A stretch of DNA of 64,000 nucleotides from Alkalicoccobacillus plakortidis (GTDB taxonomy: Bacteria > Bacillota > Bacilli > Bacillales > Bacillaceae_D), in NCBI RefSeq assembly GCF_023703085.1, contig NZ_JAMQJY010000001.1, positions 1,736,001-1,800,000 of the forward strand, in the 5' to 3' direction. A program made the translations under genes and the position numbers. The notes beneath the pieces were generated by a model. It saw only the letters and a list, made by a program, of their open reading frames with translations. It ran no database searches and had not been told where the DNA came from. The first letter of the stretch is position 1. Every line of letters starts with the position of its first letter. Positions 40,115 through 50,304 of the stretch are shown one piece after another.

Positions 40115-41951
40115 TTAGTTAGCTGTTTCAGGGCTATCTGCTGTAACAGCAAGTTCATTTAGATAAACTTCAGTACCAGATGCTCTGAATGGAGCAAAGT
40201 TTACAACACGGTTGTTAACTGCTGTTAACTCAGAACGATAAAGTGTAGGGAATGCCTGGAATTTGCTCTACCATATATTCCTGCCACTCTTTATAGATTT
40301 CTTGTCTTTTTGTTACATCAAGAGCTTCCGTAGAAACACCTTGTGCTAGTAACTCATCGTTTTTGTCATCAGTCCAACGAGTATAGTTGTAAGCAGCACT
40401 ACTTCCCCATAGACCAGTTGGGTCAACATCAGAACCTACACCCCAAGCTCCTTGATATACATCAATGGCTTGATCAGCAGCTTCTAAACGATCATAAAAA
40501 GTATTGAATTCTTGTAGACGACCATCTAGTAATTCAACGTTAATTCCTACAGCTTTCCAAGCTTGAATGTAGTAGTTAGCGATTGGTTCAGCAGTATCTC
40601 CACCACTCATAGAAGCAAAGTTTAGCGTTAATTCATCACCATTTGGATCTTCACGCATACCATCATCATTGACATCTACATAACCAGCATCATCAAGGAT
40701 TTTATTAGCCATATCCTGGTCATAAGAGTATCCTTCAATTGTTTCATCATGATAATCAGGATGTGAAGGTGGAATTAGGGTCGTACCTGCCCATCTTAAA
40801 CCATCATAAAACTGGTTAGCTACAGTTGCATTGTCTACTGCATACGCCATTGCTTTACGGAGGTTAATATCAGAAATCTGTTTGTCTTCATCAAATACGT
40901 TTTTATTATCTTCCCATGTTCCCATTTGGAAACCAATGTATGTGTATGCTAAATCAGTAATACCTAAAAATTCTACATTAGTTAGAGTTTCATAATTATC
41001 TTTATATTGATCAGTTGGATATACCGCGATATCTACGTCGCCATTTTCTAGTGATTGAGTGATTGTCTGAGGATTTACTATAGACAATACTACTTCATCT
41101 AAGTTTGGCTCTCCACGCCAGTAGTCTTCATTTTTCTTATAAACAACAGCTTCTCCTGGAGTGATTGAATCCACTTTAAATGCACCAAATCCAATTGGAT
41201 TTTGACGTACTTCTGGAGAAGATTCCATATCTGCTACAGGAATGTCTTCAAAGATGTGTTTAGGCATTGGATATGCCCAAATTCCACTAGCAAGTAGGGA
41301 AGGATTTGCTTCAGTAAACGTAATTTCTAACGTTTTATCATCAATGATATTTAATCCAGAAATATCTTCTGCATCACCAGCACGGAATTCATTAAATCCT
41401 TGTACATTCGATGCTTCTGTGAAACGAGTAGCAGGATAGTCTTCATCTCCTAGTACTTCAAATGCAAAAACCCAGTCTTCAGCTGTAACAGGCTCACCAT
41501 CGTGCCAGTTTACATTGTCACCTATTGTGAATGTGAAGACATCACCATCGTCATTTATTTCAAATGTCGCTGCACCATCTTGCGTGTAGGTAAAGTTCTC
41601 ATCAACAGCTAACAAGCTCTCATCAAACCACTGAAGTACCTGAGCATCAAACGTACCTTGGTAGAAGTTGTAGTTTAACGTTCCTTCAAATGGGCTGTCA
41701 TTAACTAATGCTACGTTAATAGACCCACCATCTAGAATATCATCTCCATTTTCACCTTTGACAACTTCAAAATCATCAATAGAGAACATTGGCTCCTCTT
41801 CTTCAGAACCTCCGTCAGCCGTTCCTCCTCCATTTTCAGAAGAACCTCCATCTGAATCTGAACCACCACTGCACGCAGCAAGTGCTAAGACTAACGCTGT
41901 TGTTGAAGCAAGTAAAACCGTCTTTTTCTTCGTACGATCAAACTTTTTCAT
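40115..41951 (-). CDS. Peptide-binding lipoprotein, SBP family 5 (operon 2, frame-broken)
   Basis: Lipobox LAACSGG, acidic linker, SBP_bac_5 fold (NVNWHDGEPVTAEDWVFAFE, FGAFKVDSITPGE) and a calcium-type loop VDVNDDGMREDPNG. The frame is lost at 40254-40259 by an extra base (GCCTGG for GCTGG on plus). Removal turns the tail into EQIPAFPTLYRSELTAVNN and ends near 40115, adding about 40 residues that other family members have. Restored length about 612. Last gene of operon 2. Confidence 0.92.
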
Positions 41952-41968
41952 ATTATGACTCCTCCTTT

Positions 41969-42862
41969 TTAACCTCTTCTTTGTTTTGCGTCAGTCGCCC
42001 GCTTCAGCGCTTGTCCGACATTATTTATACACAGCATCAAAATAAAGATTAGTAATGATGCAGGTAACCAGATCCATGGTCTTAGCTCTAAAACTTGAGG
42101 GTTTCGTGCATACCCAACTAATGTCCCCAAGCTTGGGGTTGATTCAGGAAAACCAAATCCCAAGAAAGATAAACTAGCTTCAATTCCTATATTTGCCGCA
42201 AGATTTAAAGTCATCGTAACGATAATGAGCGACATAATATTGGGAAGCAAATGCCCAAATAAAATTTTAAAATGAGACGAACCTAATGTTCTTGCCGCAT
42301 GGACATATTCCAGTGACGCTTCCTGCATAACTTTCGCCCGTATAATTCTCGCAATTCCCATCCATAAAAAGATAGCCATAATTAATGAAAATGTAGGAAC
42401 GTTATATTTTGGAACCATTGTTACAAACACTATAATTAACATGATAGTAGGCAAAGATTGGAAAAAGTCTAAAATTCTCATTAAAGTATTATCTACTAAA
42501 TTTCCAAAATATCCCGCTAACAATCCTACTAAAATTCCAGTGACTCCACTTATAAGAGTTACTAAAATTCCAACCGATAATGAATTACGAGTACCGATTA
42601 TAAGTTGCCCAAAAATATCTCTACCACCATAATCAGTGCCTAACCAAAACTGCGCTGATGGTGGTTCATACATTGCAAATAAGTCAACTGTAACAATTTG
42701 ATCTTTATCAAGAAATAAGGATACACCATATACAGCAAGTGCTATTAAAGCCACAAGTAAAAATGAGAAAAACGCTATTTTATCGCGGAGAATTTCCCGC
42801 CATATTATACGGATACCAGAAGGGGTTTTTTCTTCCGTTTCCGTTGCAACACTTTTAGCCAA
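41969..42862 (-). CDS. Oligopeptide ABC transporter permease, OppC type (operon 2)
   Basis: 297 residues. Six membrane segments, FWLGTDYGGRDIFGQLIIGT and EAA loop ARTLGSSHFKILFGHLLPN. Long periplasmic-side segment after the first helix as in OppC. Lies between oppB and oppA. Confidence 0.93.
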   Translation of the reverse strand: MAKSVATETEEKTPSGIRIIWREILRDKIAFFSFLLVALIALAVYGVSLFLDKDQIVTVDLFAMYEPPSAQFWLGTDYGGRDIFGQLIIGTRNSLSVGILVTLISGVTGILVGLLAGYFGNLVDNTLMRILDFFQSLPTIMLIIVFVTMVPKYNVPTFSLIMAIFLWMGIARIIRAKVMQEASLEYVHAARTLGSSHFKILFGHLLPNIMSLIIVTMTLNLAANIGIEASLSFLGFGFPESTPSLGTLVGYARNPQVLELRPWIWLPASLLIFILMLCINNVGQALKRATDAKQRRG

Positions 42863-42884
42863 AACGATTCACCCCTGCTCAAAA

Positions 42885-43850
42885 TTATTTAATTCTAATT
42901 CTTGGATCGACAATACTCATTATAATATCCGATATTAATCCACCTATGATAAAGGCAAATCCAAATAATAGAACAATAGCCGTTACCACACTAAAATCCC
43001 TTGTATTAATCGACTGAACAAATAGCTGTCCCATTCCCGGATACGTAAATATTGATTCAACAAAAATCGATCCAGATATCAGCAAGGTAATTTCGTAGCC
43101 AAAAAGCGCTGCAATTGGCATTAATGAGTTTCTAAAAATATGGTTATTGTATAATCTTTTCTCTGAGACCCCTTTAGATCTAGCTAACCTGACAAAATCC
43201 TTTTGTTTTGTATCAATAATCTCACTACGCAGGTATTGCACCGTTCCGGTAATCCCAATCAAAGCAATTGAGAATGATGGTAAAATTAAATGATAGATTT
43301 TACTAACAAAATAATCCCATGTTCCTGGTACTAAACCAGGGGCAACACTCCCACCAGTTGGGAACCATCTAAGCATGAATCCAAATACTAACAACATGAT
43401 TAAAGCAAAGATAAATAGCGGCGTTGCAAAACCAATATACGTATAGCCTGTAATTAGACGATCACGTAACGTATCATGATATTTCCCACTCCAAATGCCT
43501 AAAGGAATACCCATTAGATAGATTAAGATTGTCGAGAATAAAGATAACCAAATGGTATTCCAAATTCTAGACTGGATTAGATCTGTAACTGGTACTTTTT
43601 GTCTAAAAGAAGTACCCAAATCACCTTGTAGGGCACTTAAGATCCAATCCTTATATTGGATATACCATGGATTATCAATTCCTAATCTTTCCCTTAAAGC
43701 CTGTATAGCCTCTGCAGAAAGATCTGGATCCCCTATTAATCCTGTTAATGCATCTCCTGGCATCGCCTTAGCCATTAAAAACACTAGTATGGATAAGAGA
43801 AACAGCTGTGGGATCGCAATAAACAAACGTCTGATAATAAATTTCCACAT
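42885..43850 (-). CDS. Oligopeptide ABC transporter permease, OppB type (operon 2)
   Basis: 321 residues. MWKFIIRRLFIAIPQLFLLS start helix, DLGTSFRQKVPV, EAA loop RLARSKGVSEKRLYNNHIF. Stop of oppF and start are one base apart, so coupled. Confidence 0.94.
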   Translation of the reverse strand: MWKFIIRRLFIAIPQLFLLSILVFLMAKAMPGDALTGLIGDPDLSAEAIQALRERLGIDNPWYIQYKDWILSALQGDLGTSFRQKVPVTDLIQSRIWNTIWLSLFSTILIYLMGIPLGIWSGKYHDTLRDRLITGYTYIGFATPLFIFALIMLLVFGFMLRWFPTGGSVAPGLVPGTWDYFVSKIYHLILPSFSIALIGITGTVQYLRSEIIDTKQKDFVRLARSKGVSEKRLYNNHIFRNSLMPIAALFGYEITLLISGSIFVESIFTYPGMGQLFVQSINTRDFSVVTAIVLLFGFAFIIGGLISDIIMSIVDPRIRIK

Positions 43851-43851
43851 A

Positions 43852-44787
43852 TTAATTTACCTTTACAGGCAATGCAGCTAGATGTGTATCAGAGATGCGC
43901 TGCAAATCAAAAACCTGTCCTTCTTCATCAAAATAATCATTAAAGGAATTAGCATATTGTTCTGAGACTTCTTTACGAAATGCGTCTCGTTCGTCTCGAT
44001 TATCAGGATCAATATCCGGAATAGCAGATAGTAACCTTTTAGTATAGATGTGCTGAGGGTTATTAAAAATATCATCACTTGTTCCCTCTTCGACAAATCT
44101 ACCTTTGTACATAATCCCGATTCGATCACAAATATGGCGAATGATTCCTAAATCATGACTAATAAATAAATACGTTAAGTTTAATTCTTGTTGAATTTCC
44201 TGTAGAAAATTCAATACTTGAGCCTGAACCGAAACATCTAGTGCAGAAACTGGTTCATCAGCAATAATTAGTTTAGGCTTTAGTGCAATCGCACGAGCAA
44301 TACCAATTCGTTGCCTTTGCCCACCGGAAAATTCATGAGGGTACTTATAGATACTCTCTGGATTTAATCCTACTTTTTCTAATAGCTCTTTAACTGCTTG
44401 TTTCTCTTCAACCCTAGATAGGTTTTCGAAATTACGAAGAGGTTCGGCAATAATATCTATTACTCTCTTTTTTGGATTTAACGAAGAGTATGGATCCTGA
44501 AAGATCATTTGAATATCTTTACGAAAATCAAATCCACCTTTTAGCCCTTTGGTAATGTCTTTACCATCAAAGAAAACTTGTCCATCTGTAATTTGATTTA
44601 ATCCTATAACAGCACGACCTGATGTTGTTTTCCCTGAACCGGACTCTCCTACCAAACCATAGGTCTGACCAGGTTCCAAGTCAAAGGAAACTCCATTTAC
44701 CGCTTTTACATGTCCTACTGTACGATTTAATATCCCTGCTTTAATAGGGAAATGCACATTAAGATCTTTAACTTCCAGTAACGCCAT
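43852..44787 (-). CDS. Oligopeptide ABC transporter ATPase, OppF type (operon 2)
   Basis: About 311 residues from ATG 44787, chosen because GAGGAGG stands 9 nt ahead; the longer open frame to 44823 has no ribosome site. Walker A GESGSGKT, signature FSGGQRQRIGIARAI, Walker B LIIADEPVSALD. C-terminus differs from OppF1: the Cys cluster is missing and replaced by FNDYFDEEGQVFDLQR. Confidence 0.93.
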   Translation of the reverse strand: MALLEVKDLNVHFPIKAGILNRTVGHVKAVNGVSFDLEPGQTYGLVGESGSGKTTSGRAVIGLNQITDGQVFFDGKDITKGLKGGFDFRKDIQMIFQDPYSSLNPKKRVIDIIAEPLRNFENLSRVEEKQAVKELLEKVGLNPESIYKYPHEFSGGQRQRIGIARAIALKPKLIIADEPVSALDVSVQAQVLNFLQEIQQELNLTYLFISHDLGIIRHICDRIGIMYKGRFVEEGTSDDIFNNPQHIYTKRLLSAIPDIDPDNRDERDAFRKEVSEQYANSFNDYFDEEGQVFDLQRISDTHLAALPVKVN

Positions 44788-45793
44788 TGCCAACTGCCTC
44801 CTCAACCTTATCAGGGAATTCAAAATGCTTATAACAAGAACATCTTACAAAGTGCCCTGGCGAGATTTCATGTAATTCAGGATGCTCATCATGAGCAGAT
44901 TCAGAAACCCACGGAATCCTTGGAGCAAATCGGCAACCTGTTCGTGGAAGCTTTTGCAAAGAAGGAACCATTCCTTGAATAACATGTAGTTTGGTTTTAG
45001 CTTCGTGACCATGGGGTACTGAGTTTAATAAAGAGCGTGTGTATGGATGCTTAGCGTTTTTAAACAATTCCCTAACTGGAGCAATTTCAACAATTTGCCC
45101 TGCATACATAACTGCAACACGGTCAGCCATTTCAGCAACCACTCCAAGATCATGAGTGATTAAAATGACGCCGCTATTTGTTTCATTTTTCAATTTTTTT
45201 ATTAATGAAAGAATTTGCGCTTGAATGGTCACATCCAATGCTGTTGTTGGTTCATCTGCAATTAAAAATTCAGGATCACACGCAATAGCAATCGCAATAA
45301 CAATACGCTGTCTCATTCCACCTGATAGTTCATGAGGAAACTGATCATACACGTATTCCGGACGCGGTATACCTACTTGGTTAATTAAATCAAGAACTTT
45401 TGCTTTTCTTTCTTTTTTCCCAAGTTTGGTATGCAAATAAAGCATCTCGCTAATTTGCTCACCAACTACCTTTAATGGATTCAGTGCAGTCAAAGGATCC
45501 TGAAAGATCATCCCGATTTCTTCACCGCGTAACTTGTTCATTTGCTTTTCTGAAAGGGCGGCGATGTTTTCACCCTTATAATTAATTTCACCATCTATTT
45601 TAGAATTCAATTTGTCATGAAGTCCCATAATTGAAAACGCAAGTGCACTTTTGCCTGAACCGGATTCCCCAACAATTCCTAAGATTTCGTTCTTATTTAC
45701 ACTTAGTGACACATCATCCACAGCCGCATAGTATTGATCATTAATTCGGAAAGAGGTTGATAGATTTTTAATGTTTAATAACCCTTTATCCAA
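44768..45793 (-). CDS. Oligopeptide ABC transporter ATPase, OppD type (operon 2)
   Basis: Walker A GESGSGKS, signature [16 protein letters not shown], Walker [14 protein letters not shown]-terminal GCRFAPRIPWVSESAHDE lacks the middle Cys pair seen in OppD1, keeping CSCYKH only. The start is uncertain: TTG 45793 follows GGGGTGG at 5 nt, while ATG 45814 and 45832 lack ribosome sites. It overlaps oppF by 20 nt. Confidence 0.92.
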   Translation of the reverse strand: MDKGLLNIKNLSTSFRINDQYYAAVDDVSLSVNKNEILGIVGESGSGKSALAFSIMGLHDKLNSKIDGEINYKGENIAALSEKQMNKLRGEEIGMIFQDPLTALNPLKVVGEQISEMLYLHTKLGKKERKAKVLDLINQVGIPRPEYVYDQFPHELSGGMRQRIVIAIAIACDPEFLIADEPTTALDVTIQAQILSLIKKLKNETNSGVILITHDLGVVAEMADRVAVMYAGQIVEIAPVRELFKNAKHPYTRSLLNSVPHGHEAKTKLHVIQGMVPSLQKLPRTGCRFAPRIPWVSESAHDEHPELHEISPGHFVRCSCYKHFEFPDKVEEAVGNGVTGS

Positions 45794-45847
45794 GTAATCC
45801 ACCCCGATATTCATAAATGTGATTATTTTCAAACAATTTAGTCTGTA

Positions 45848-46298
45848 TTAAGCCATATAAGAGAATGTATCTTTATATTTCTTCAGTTCAATGCTGACAT
45901 CTGCTGAAACGATACCATCTAATTTAGCTAATTCCTTGTTCACAAAGTGAACAAGATCTTCATTGCTTTTAAAATACGCTTGTAAAATTAAATCATGTCT
46001 TCCTGAAAAAGCAGCAACAAATCGAACCTCAGGATATTGATTAAGATGTCTGGCTACAGCCTCTTGCTGACCAAGCTTTGTTGTAATTCCAATAATAGCT
46101 TGTACTTGTAAACCAATCGCATCAGGTTCTATATGAATAATGAATTCAAAAACCCCATCTTGAAGCATTCGACTAATTCTCGTTCGTATAGTCCCTTCAC
46201 TGACCTCAATATGCTTTGCAATCTCTGTATACGGTTTTTTTTCCGTTTTCTTGTAGTAATTTTAGGATGGCAAAGTCCACGTCATCCAATTTCGCCAT
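45848..46298 (-). CDS. Lrp/AsnC family regulator of opp operon 2 (frame-broken)
   Basis: Starts ATG 46298 with MAKLDDVDFAILKLLQENGK. The frame breaks in a run of eight A (46234-46241); seven A would give KKPYTEIAKHIEVSEGTIRT and join the rest of the HTH and the RAM domain (EVRFVAAFSGRHDLILQAYF). Restored length about 149. It is a clear paralogue of the regulator at 39349, including the end KYKDTFSYMA against QYKDSFSYITNE. Confidence 0.9.
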
Positions 46299-46406
46299 AA
46301 GACCACTCACTTTGCACTGATAAATTTAGTATTAAAGAGTAGAAAAAACTACGTTTAATAGATTTATACGAGATTTTTTTGCAAATTTCGTAATTTGAAT
46401 ATTTTT

Positions 46407-46435
46407 ATTATAAAAGACTCACACAAGGAATGCAA
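46407..46435 (-). promoter_or_regulatory. Promoter of lrp-opp operon 2
   Basis: Minus strand TTGCAT (46435-46430), 17-bp spacer with GTGTGAG, TATAAT (46412-46407). Same architecture and spacer word as the operon 1 promoter. Inverted TTCGAA-type elements stand upstream at 46492-46500 and 46537-46546. Confidence 0.75.
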
Positions 46436-46987
46436 TATTCAATCTTTTTAAAATAGTATTTTTTATTGATAGATAATCTGACTAGCTAGAGCGAAATTCG
46501 AAAAATCGTAATGTTTTCAGGCATTTTTCATGAAAAATTTCGAATCTATGTAATTTAAAGAAGATATACTACGAATTCTTATTAATGAACAAACACCCAA
46601 CAAAACCTTAAATTATACCAAGATAACAATGGAGCTTCAAAAAGAAGTTCTGCTGCTTTTTTTGTCGAATATCAATCTACTAATATTCACTTTTAGACGA
46701 GTTTCTTCATTATAATGTATCCGTATAATTCTTCCGTTTTAAAATGTCTTACTAAACATAAACTCACGTTACATTAGTTTGTGATTCACGCACATTTTCT
46801 TGATTTTTTTCTATCTCCATACTAGACCAAATAAATTTATAGGTATATTATACCGGTTACAATGAATCAATTAGCGGTTTTTATCGAATTTCGCCGTCAA
46901 AACTCTTAACTTTTTACCCATTTACACCGATAATGTTCTTAGGAGTCTAGTTATTTAGTTTCCTAAAATTATAATAAATATGAAGAG
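46436..46987. other. Intergenic region before the glucosaminidase
   Basis: AT-rich, no gene seen. On the plus strand CCGATAAT at 46927-46934 resembles a sigma-D -10 element, with TTAA about 17 bp ahead; B. subtilis autolysin lytD is under sigma-D, so this is a candidate promoter for the downstream gene. A poly-T after AGAAGTTCTGCTGC near 46655 is not a convincing terminator. Confidence 0.4.
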
Positions 46988-49898
46988 GTGAGTATCATTA
47001 ACATTCGTCATGTTGTCGCAGGCACTTCACCCGTTGTCTTAGCTTTCTTGATGTCATCAGTACCTTTTCAATCTGCCTTAGCTAATTCAAACTATAAGGT
47101 CACTCAATACGACCTTGATTTTAATAATGTTGTCGAGAAACAAGTGAAGGCAAACGCCCAAACAGATAAGAGTTATGATGTCTATATTCATGCAGACGGA
47201 GTAAATCTTGATGCTGGAGGTAAAACTGGAACATCTAAGGGAGCTTGGAATGTACGTGGTGGTGCTGGATCACAATCTTGGAAAGTTGGCCAAACGTCAA
47301 ACGGTCAAAAGCTGACGATTCTGGGAAGCAAAAAAGCTAATGATGGTTCTACATGGTACCAAATTAGATATGATCGCACATGGAAAAATGCAAGCCCTGA
47401 AGATGTTGCTCATTATCTAAATCCGAATAATGTTCAACCTGGAACAAGCAATTTTTATCAATTTTTAAATTTAGGTGAGACAGCAAACCTTAGTGCACAG
47501 TCTATTAATAATCAACTTCTTAATGGAAAAGGATCATTATCTGGACAAGGACAAGCCTTTATCAATGCGGCTAAATCAAATGGTGTAAACGAAATTTATT
47601 TAGTCTCTCATGCTTTGCTCGAAACCGGAAATGGCTCTTCACCATTAGCTAGAGGAATCAATTATAATGGAAAAACGGTTTATAATATGTACGGAATTGG
47701 CGCGTATGATGGAAATGCCGAGCAAGCAGGTGCCGCTTACGCATATAGTCAAGGTTGGTTCACAAAGGAAGCCGCTATTGTCGGTGGAGCAAAGTTTGTT
47801 GGAAACAACTACATAGCAAAAGGTCAGAACACGCTTTATAAAATGCGTTGGAATCCTGATGCTCCTGCTACCCATCAGTACGCGACAGACATCGGCTGGG
47901 CAGAGAAGCAAACATCTCGAATGGCTAGCATGTACAATTTGGTTGAAGACTACACTCTTCATTACGATATTCCTCAATACAAAAATCAACCAGGAACAAC
48001 ACCTGACTTTTCAAAAATTGATGATAATCAAAAGAAAGACGGGACTCCTGGAACAACAACAGCCAACTTAAATGTACGTTCTGAGCCTAGCACTAGTGGT
48101 AACCGTCTGACTCTACTTCCGTCCGGCACAAAACTAACCATTATTAGTAAAAAAGAAGGTTGGTATCAAATCCATGCAAATGGAGTAGACGGCTGGGTAT
48201 CTGCTGAGTTTGTAAAAGTTAATGCTAGCACACCTACTGAAAACAACAATACAGACAAAGAGCAAGTTAAAGATGATAGCAATTACGATGTTATTGGTAC
48301 TGGTACAACAACAGCTCGCCTAAATCTGCGTTCTTCTAATAAGATCGAGGCTAACAACATCGTGACTACACTAAACAACAATCAAAACGTCGACATCCTT
48401 GAGAAAAGCGGCACTTGGTTAAAGGTGAATGCTGCTGGCAAAATCGGTTGGGTTTCCGCTCAGTATGTGAAAACCGCTTCATCTACTACTAAGCCATCTG
48501 AACCAAAAGAAGACACAAAGGCTGAAGACAAGGTCATCTCTACCGGTACCACTACGGCTCGTCTAAATCTGCGTTCTTCTAACAAGATCGAAGCAAATAA
48601 TATCGTGACTACATTAAACAATAATCAAAAAGTCGACATCCTTGAGAAAAGTGGCAGTTGGTTAAAAGTTAAAGCCTCTGGCAAAACTGGTTGGGTTTCC
48701 GCTCAGTATGTGAAAACTGCCTCATCTACTGCTAAGCCATCTGAACCAAAAGAAGAAGCAAAGGCAGAAGACAAGGTCATCTCTACCGGTACCACTACGG
48801 CTCGTCTAAATCTGCGTTCTTCTAGCAAGATCGAAGCAAATAATATCGTGACTACATTAAACAATAATCAAAAAGTCGACATCCTTGAGAAAAGTGGTAA
48901 CTGGTTAAAAGTTAAGGCTGCCGGCAAAACGGGTTGGGTTTCGGCTCAATATGTGAAAACCGGTTCTACTACAAAAGCACCTACACCATCCGTTGAAAAA
49001 GCAACTGATACAGGCACAACAACGGCTCGTTTGAACATGCGTTCTTCAGCTAAAGTTGCAAGCAACAACTTAATTACTACCCTCAACAACAACCAAAAAG
49101 TTGAGATCATTGAGAAAAGTGGCAGTTGGTTAAAGGTTAAGGCCTCTGGCAAAACTGGTTGGGTTTCGGCTCAGTATGTGAATGCAGGTTCTACTACAAA
49201 AGCACCAACTCAATCTGTAGATAAATCAACTGGCACCGGCACAACAACGGCTCGTTTGAACATGCGTTCTTCAGCTAAAGTTGCAAGCAACAACCTAATC
49301 ACTACGCTCAATAACAACCAAAAAGTTGAGATCATTGAGAAGAGTGGCAGCTGGTTAAAAGTTAAAGCCTCTGGCAAAACTGGTTGGGTTTCGGCTCAAT
49401 ATGTGAATACAAGCTCTACACCAACAGCATCTGCACCTAAACAAGAAGCAAAAAAAGAAGTGAAAACAGCAAGTACTGGAACAACTACTGCTCGTTTGAA
49501 CCTTCGCTCGTCTGCAAAGGTCGAAAACAACAACTTAATCACAACTCTTAATAACAATCAAAAAGTTGAGATTGTCGAGAAAAACGGTAACTGGTTAAAG
49601 GTTAAAGCCTCCGGTAAAACTGGTTGGGTTTCGGCTCAGTATGTGAATACAGGTTCTACACCAACAGCATCGGCACCTAAACAGGAAGCAAAAAAAGAAG
49701 TGAAAACAGCAAGCACTGGAACAACTACTGCTCGTTTGAACCTTCGCTCGTCTGCAAAAGTAGCAGCAGATAATTTTATTGTCACACTAGCTCAGAACGC
49801 CAAAGTAGAAATCCTCGACAAACAAGGTAACTGGTATCAAGTGAAATCCGGTGGCAAAACCGGCTTGGGTCTCAACAGAATTTATAAAAGCTAGCTGA
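46988..49898 (+). CDS. Secreted N-acetylglucosaminidase with eight SH3 repeats (LytD-like autolysin)
   Basis: Peptidoglycan hydrolase. A signal peptide (to about FQSALA, residue 32) precedes an N-terminal segment and a GH73-type glucosaminidase domain (about 180-330) with the catalytic Glu in LLETGNGSSPLARG and NMYGIGAYDGNA. Eight bacterial SH3 domains follow from about residue 355, each with TTTARLNLRSS and GWVSAQYVK, likely wall anchors. An extra base at 49863-49868 (GGCTTGG) spoils the end; removal gives GKTGWVSTEFIKAS and a stop at 49898. The start is uncertain: GTG 46988 lies inside its ribosome site, and AGAGGTGAG would better serve an ATT at 46994. Confidence 0.9.
48050..49895 (+). repeat. 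Tandem SH3-coding repeats, period about 222-246 bp
   Basis: Repeat starts fall near 48050 (divergent), 48297, 48543, 48786, 49010, 49234, 49472 and 49716. Neighbours 48543/48786, 49010/49234 and 49472/49716 are almost identical in DNA, linkers included, pointing to recent pairwise duplication. Such DNA is prone to copy-number change and to assembly collapse. Confidence 0.9.
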
Positions 49899-49911
49899 TC
49901 AGACAAAAAGA

Positions 49912-49947
49912 AAGACGGAGTGGCCATCATGCCACCCCGTCTTTTTT
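49912..49947 (+). terminator. Terminator after the glucosaminidase gene
   Basis: AAGACGGAGTGGC / GCCACCCCGTCTT with a 6-nt loop and six T. Confidence 0.9.
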
Positions 49948-49956
49948 GACTCGAAT

Positions 49957-50058
49957 TCAAGTACTCTTAACGCGTTTAAAAATAAGTAGTACAATAGCAA
50001 TGACAAGTAAAGGAACTGCGATAAACGTACCAAATAAAAAGATTGTATTCAAAGGCAT
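49957..50058 (-). CDS. Small membrane protein, 33 residues
   Basis: ATG 50058 behind GAGGGGAG (10-nt spacing). The product starts MPLNTIFLFGTFIAVPLL, continues hydrophobic and ends FKRVKST: a single membrane helix with a basic tail. No family recognised. It lies alone between the glucosaminidase terminator and tagO. Confidence 0.5.
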   Translation of the reverse strand: MPLNTIFLFGTFIAVPLLVIAIVLLIFKRVKST

Positions 50059-50160
50059 TTCGTTTTGACTCCCCTCTTGATTGAATAGTTCCTTCAACAA
50101 CAAGAATAGATCTAAGAGGCGAATGATTGATAATTAAATATAGAATATCATGAGAACGCC

Positions 50161-50220
50161 TTAATTCAATAAGATTGCAAATATATATTTATCGACTACA
50201 TTTAATATGTTTTGAAACAT
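50161..50220 (-). CDS. Possible 19-residue peptide
   Basis: ATG 50220 follows GAGGGGTGA at 5 nt and reads MFQNILNVVDKYIFAILLN before a stop. Amphipathic and hydrophobic. With the 33-residue ORF downstream it may form a small transcript after tagO. Weak evidence; could be chance. Confidence 0.25.
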   Translation of the reverse strand: MFQNILNVVDKYIFAILLN

Positions 50221-50304
50221 AAAAATCACCCCTCACATTATATTGTAAGGAGCGACGCCGGAGCGATAGATATGATATTAATCCGCACTATTTGCTGGCC
50301 CATC

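Noticed and set aside
46620..46665. Terminator before the glucosaminidase
   Set aside because: The stem is short (GCTTC/GAAG) and offset from the T run.
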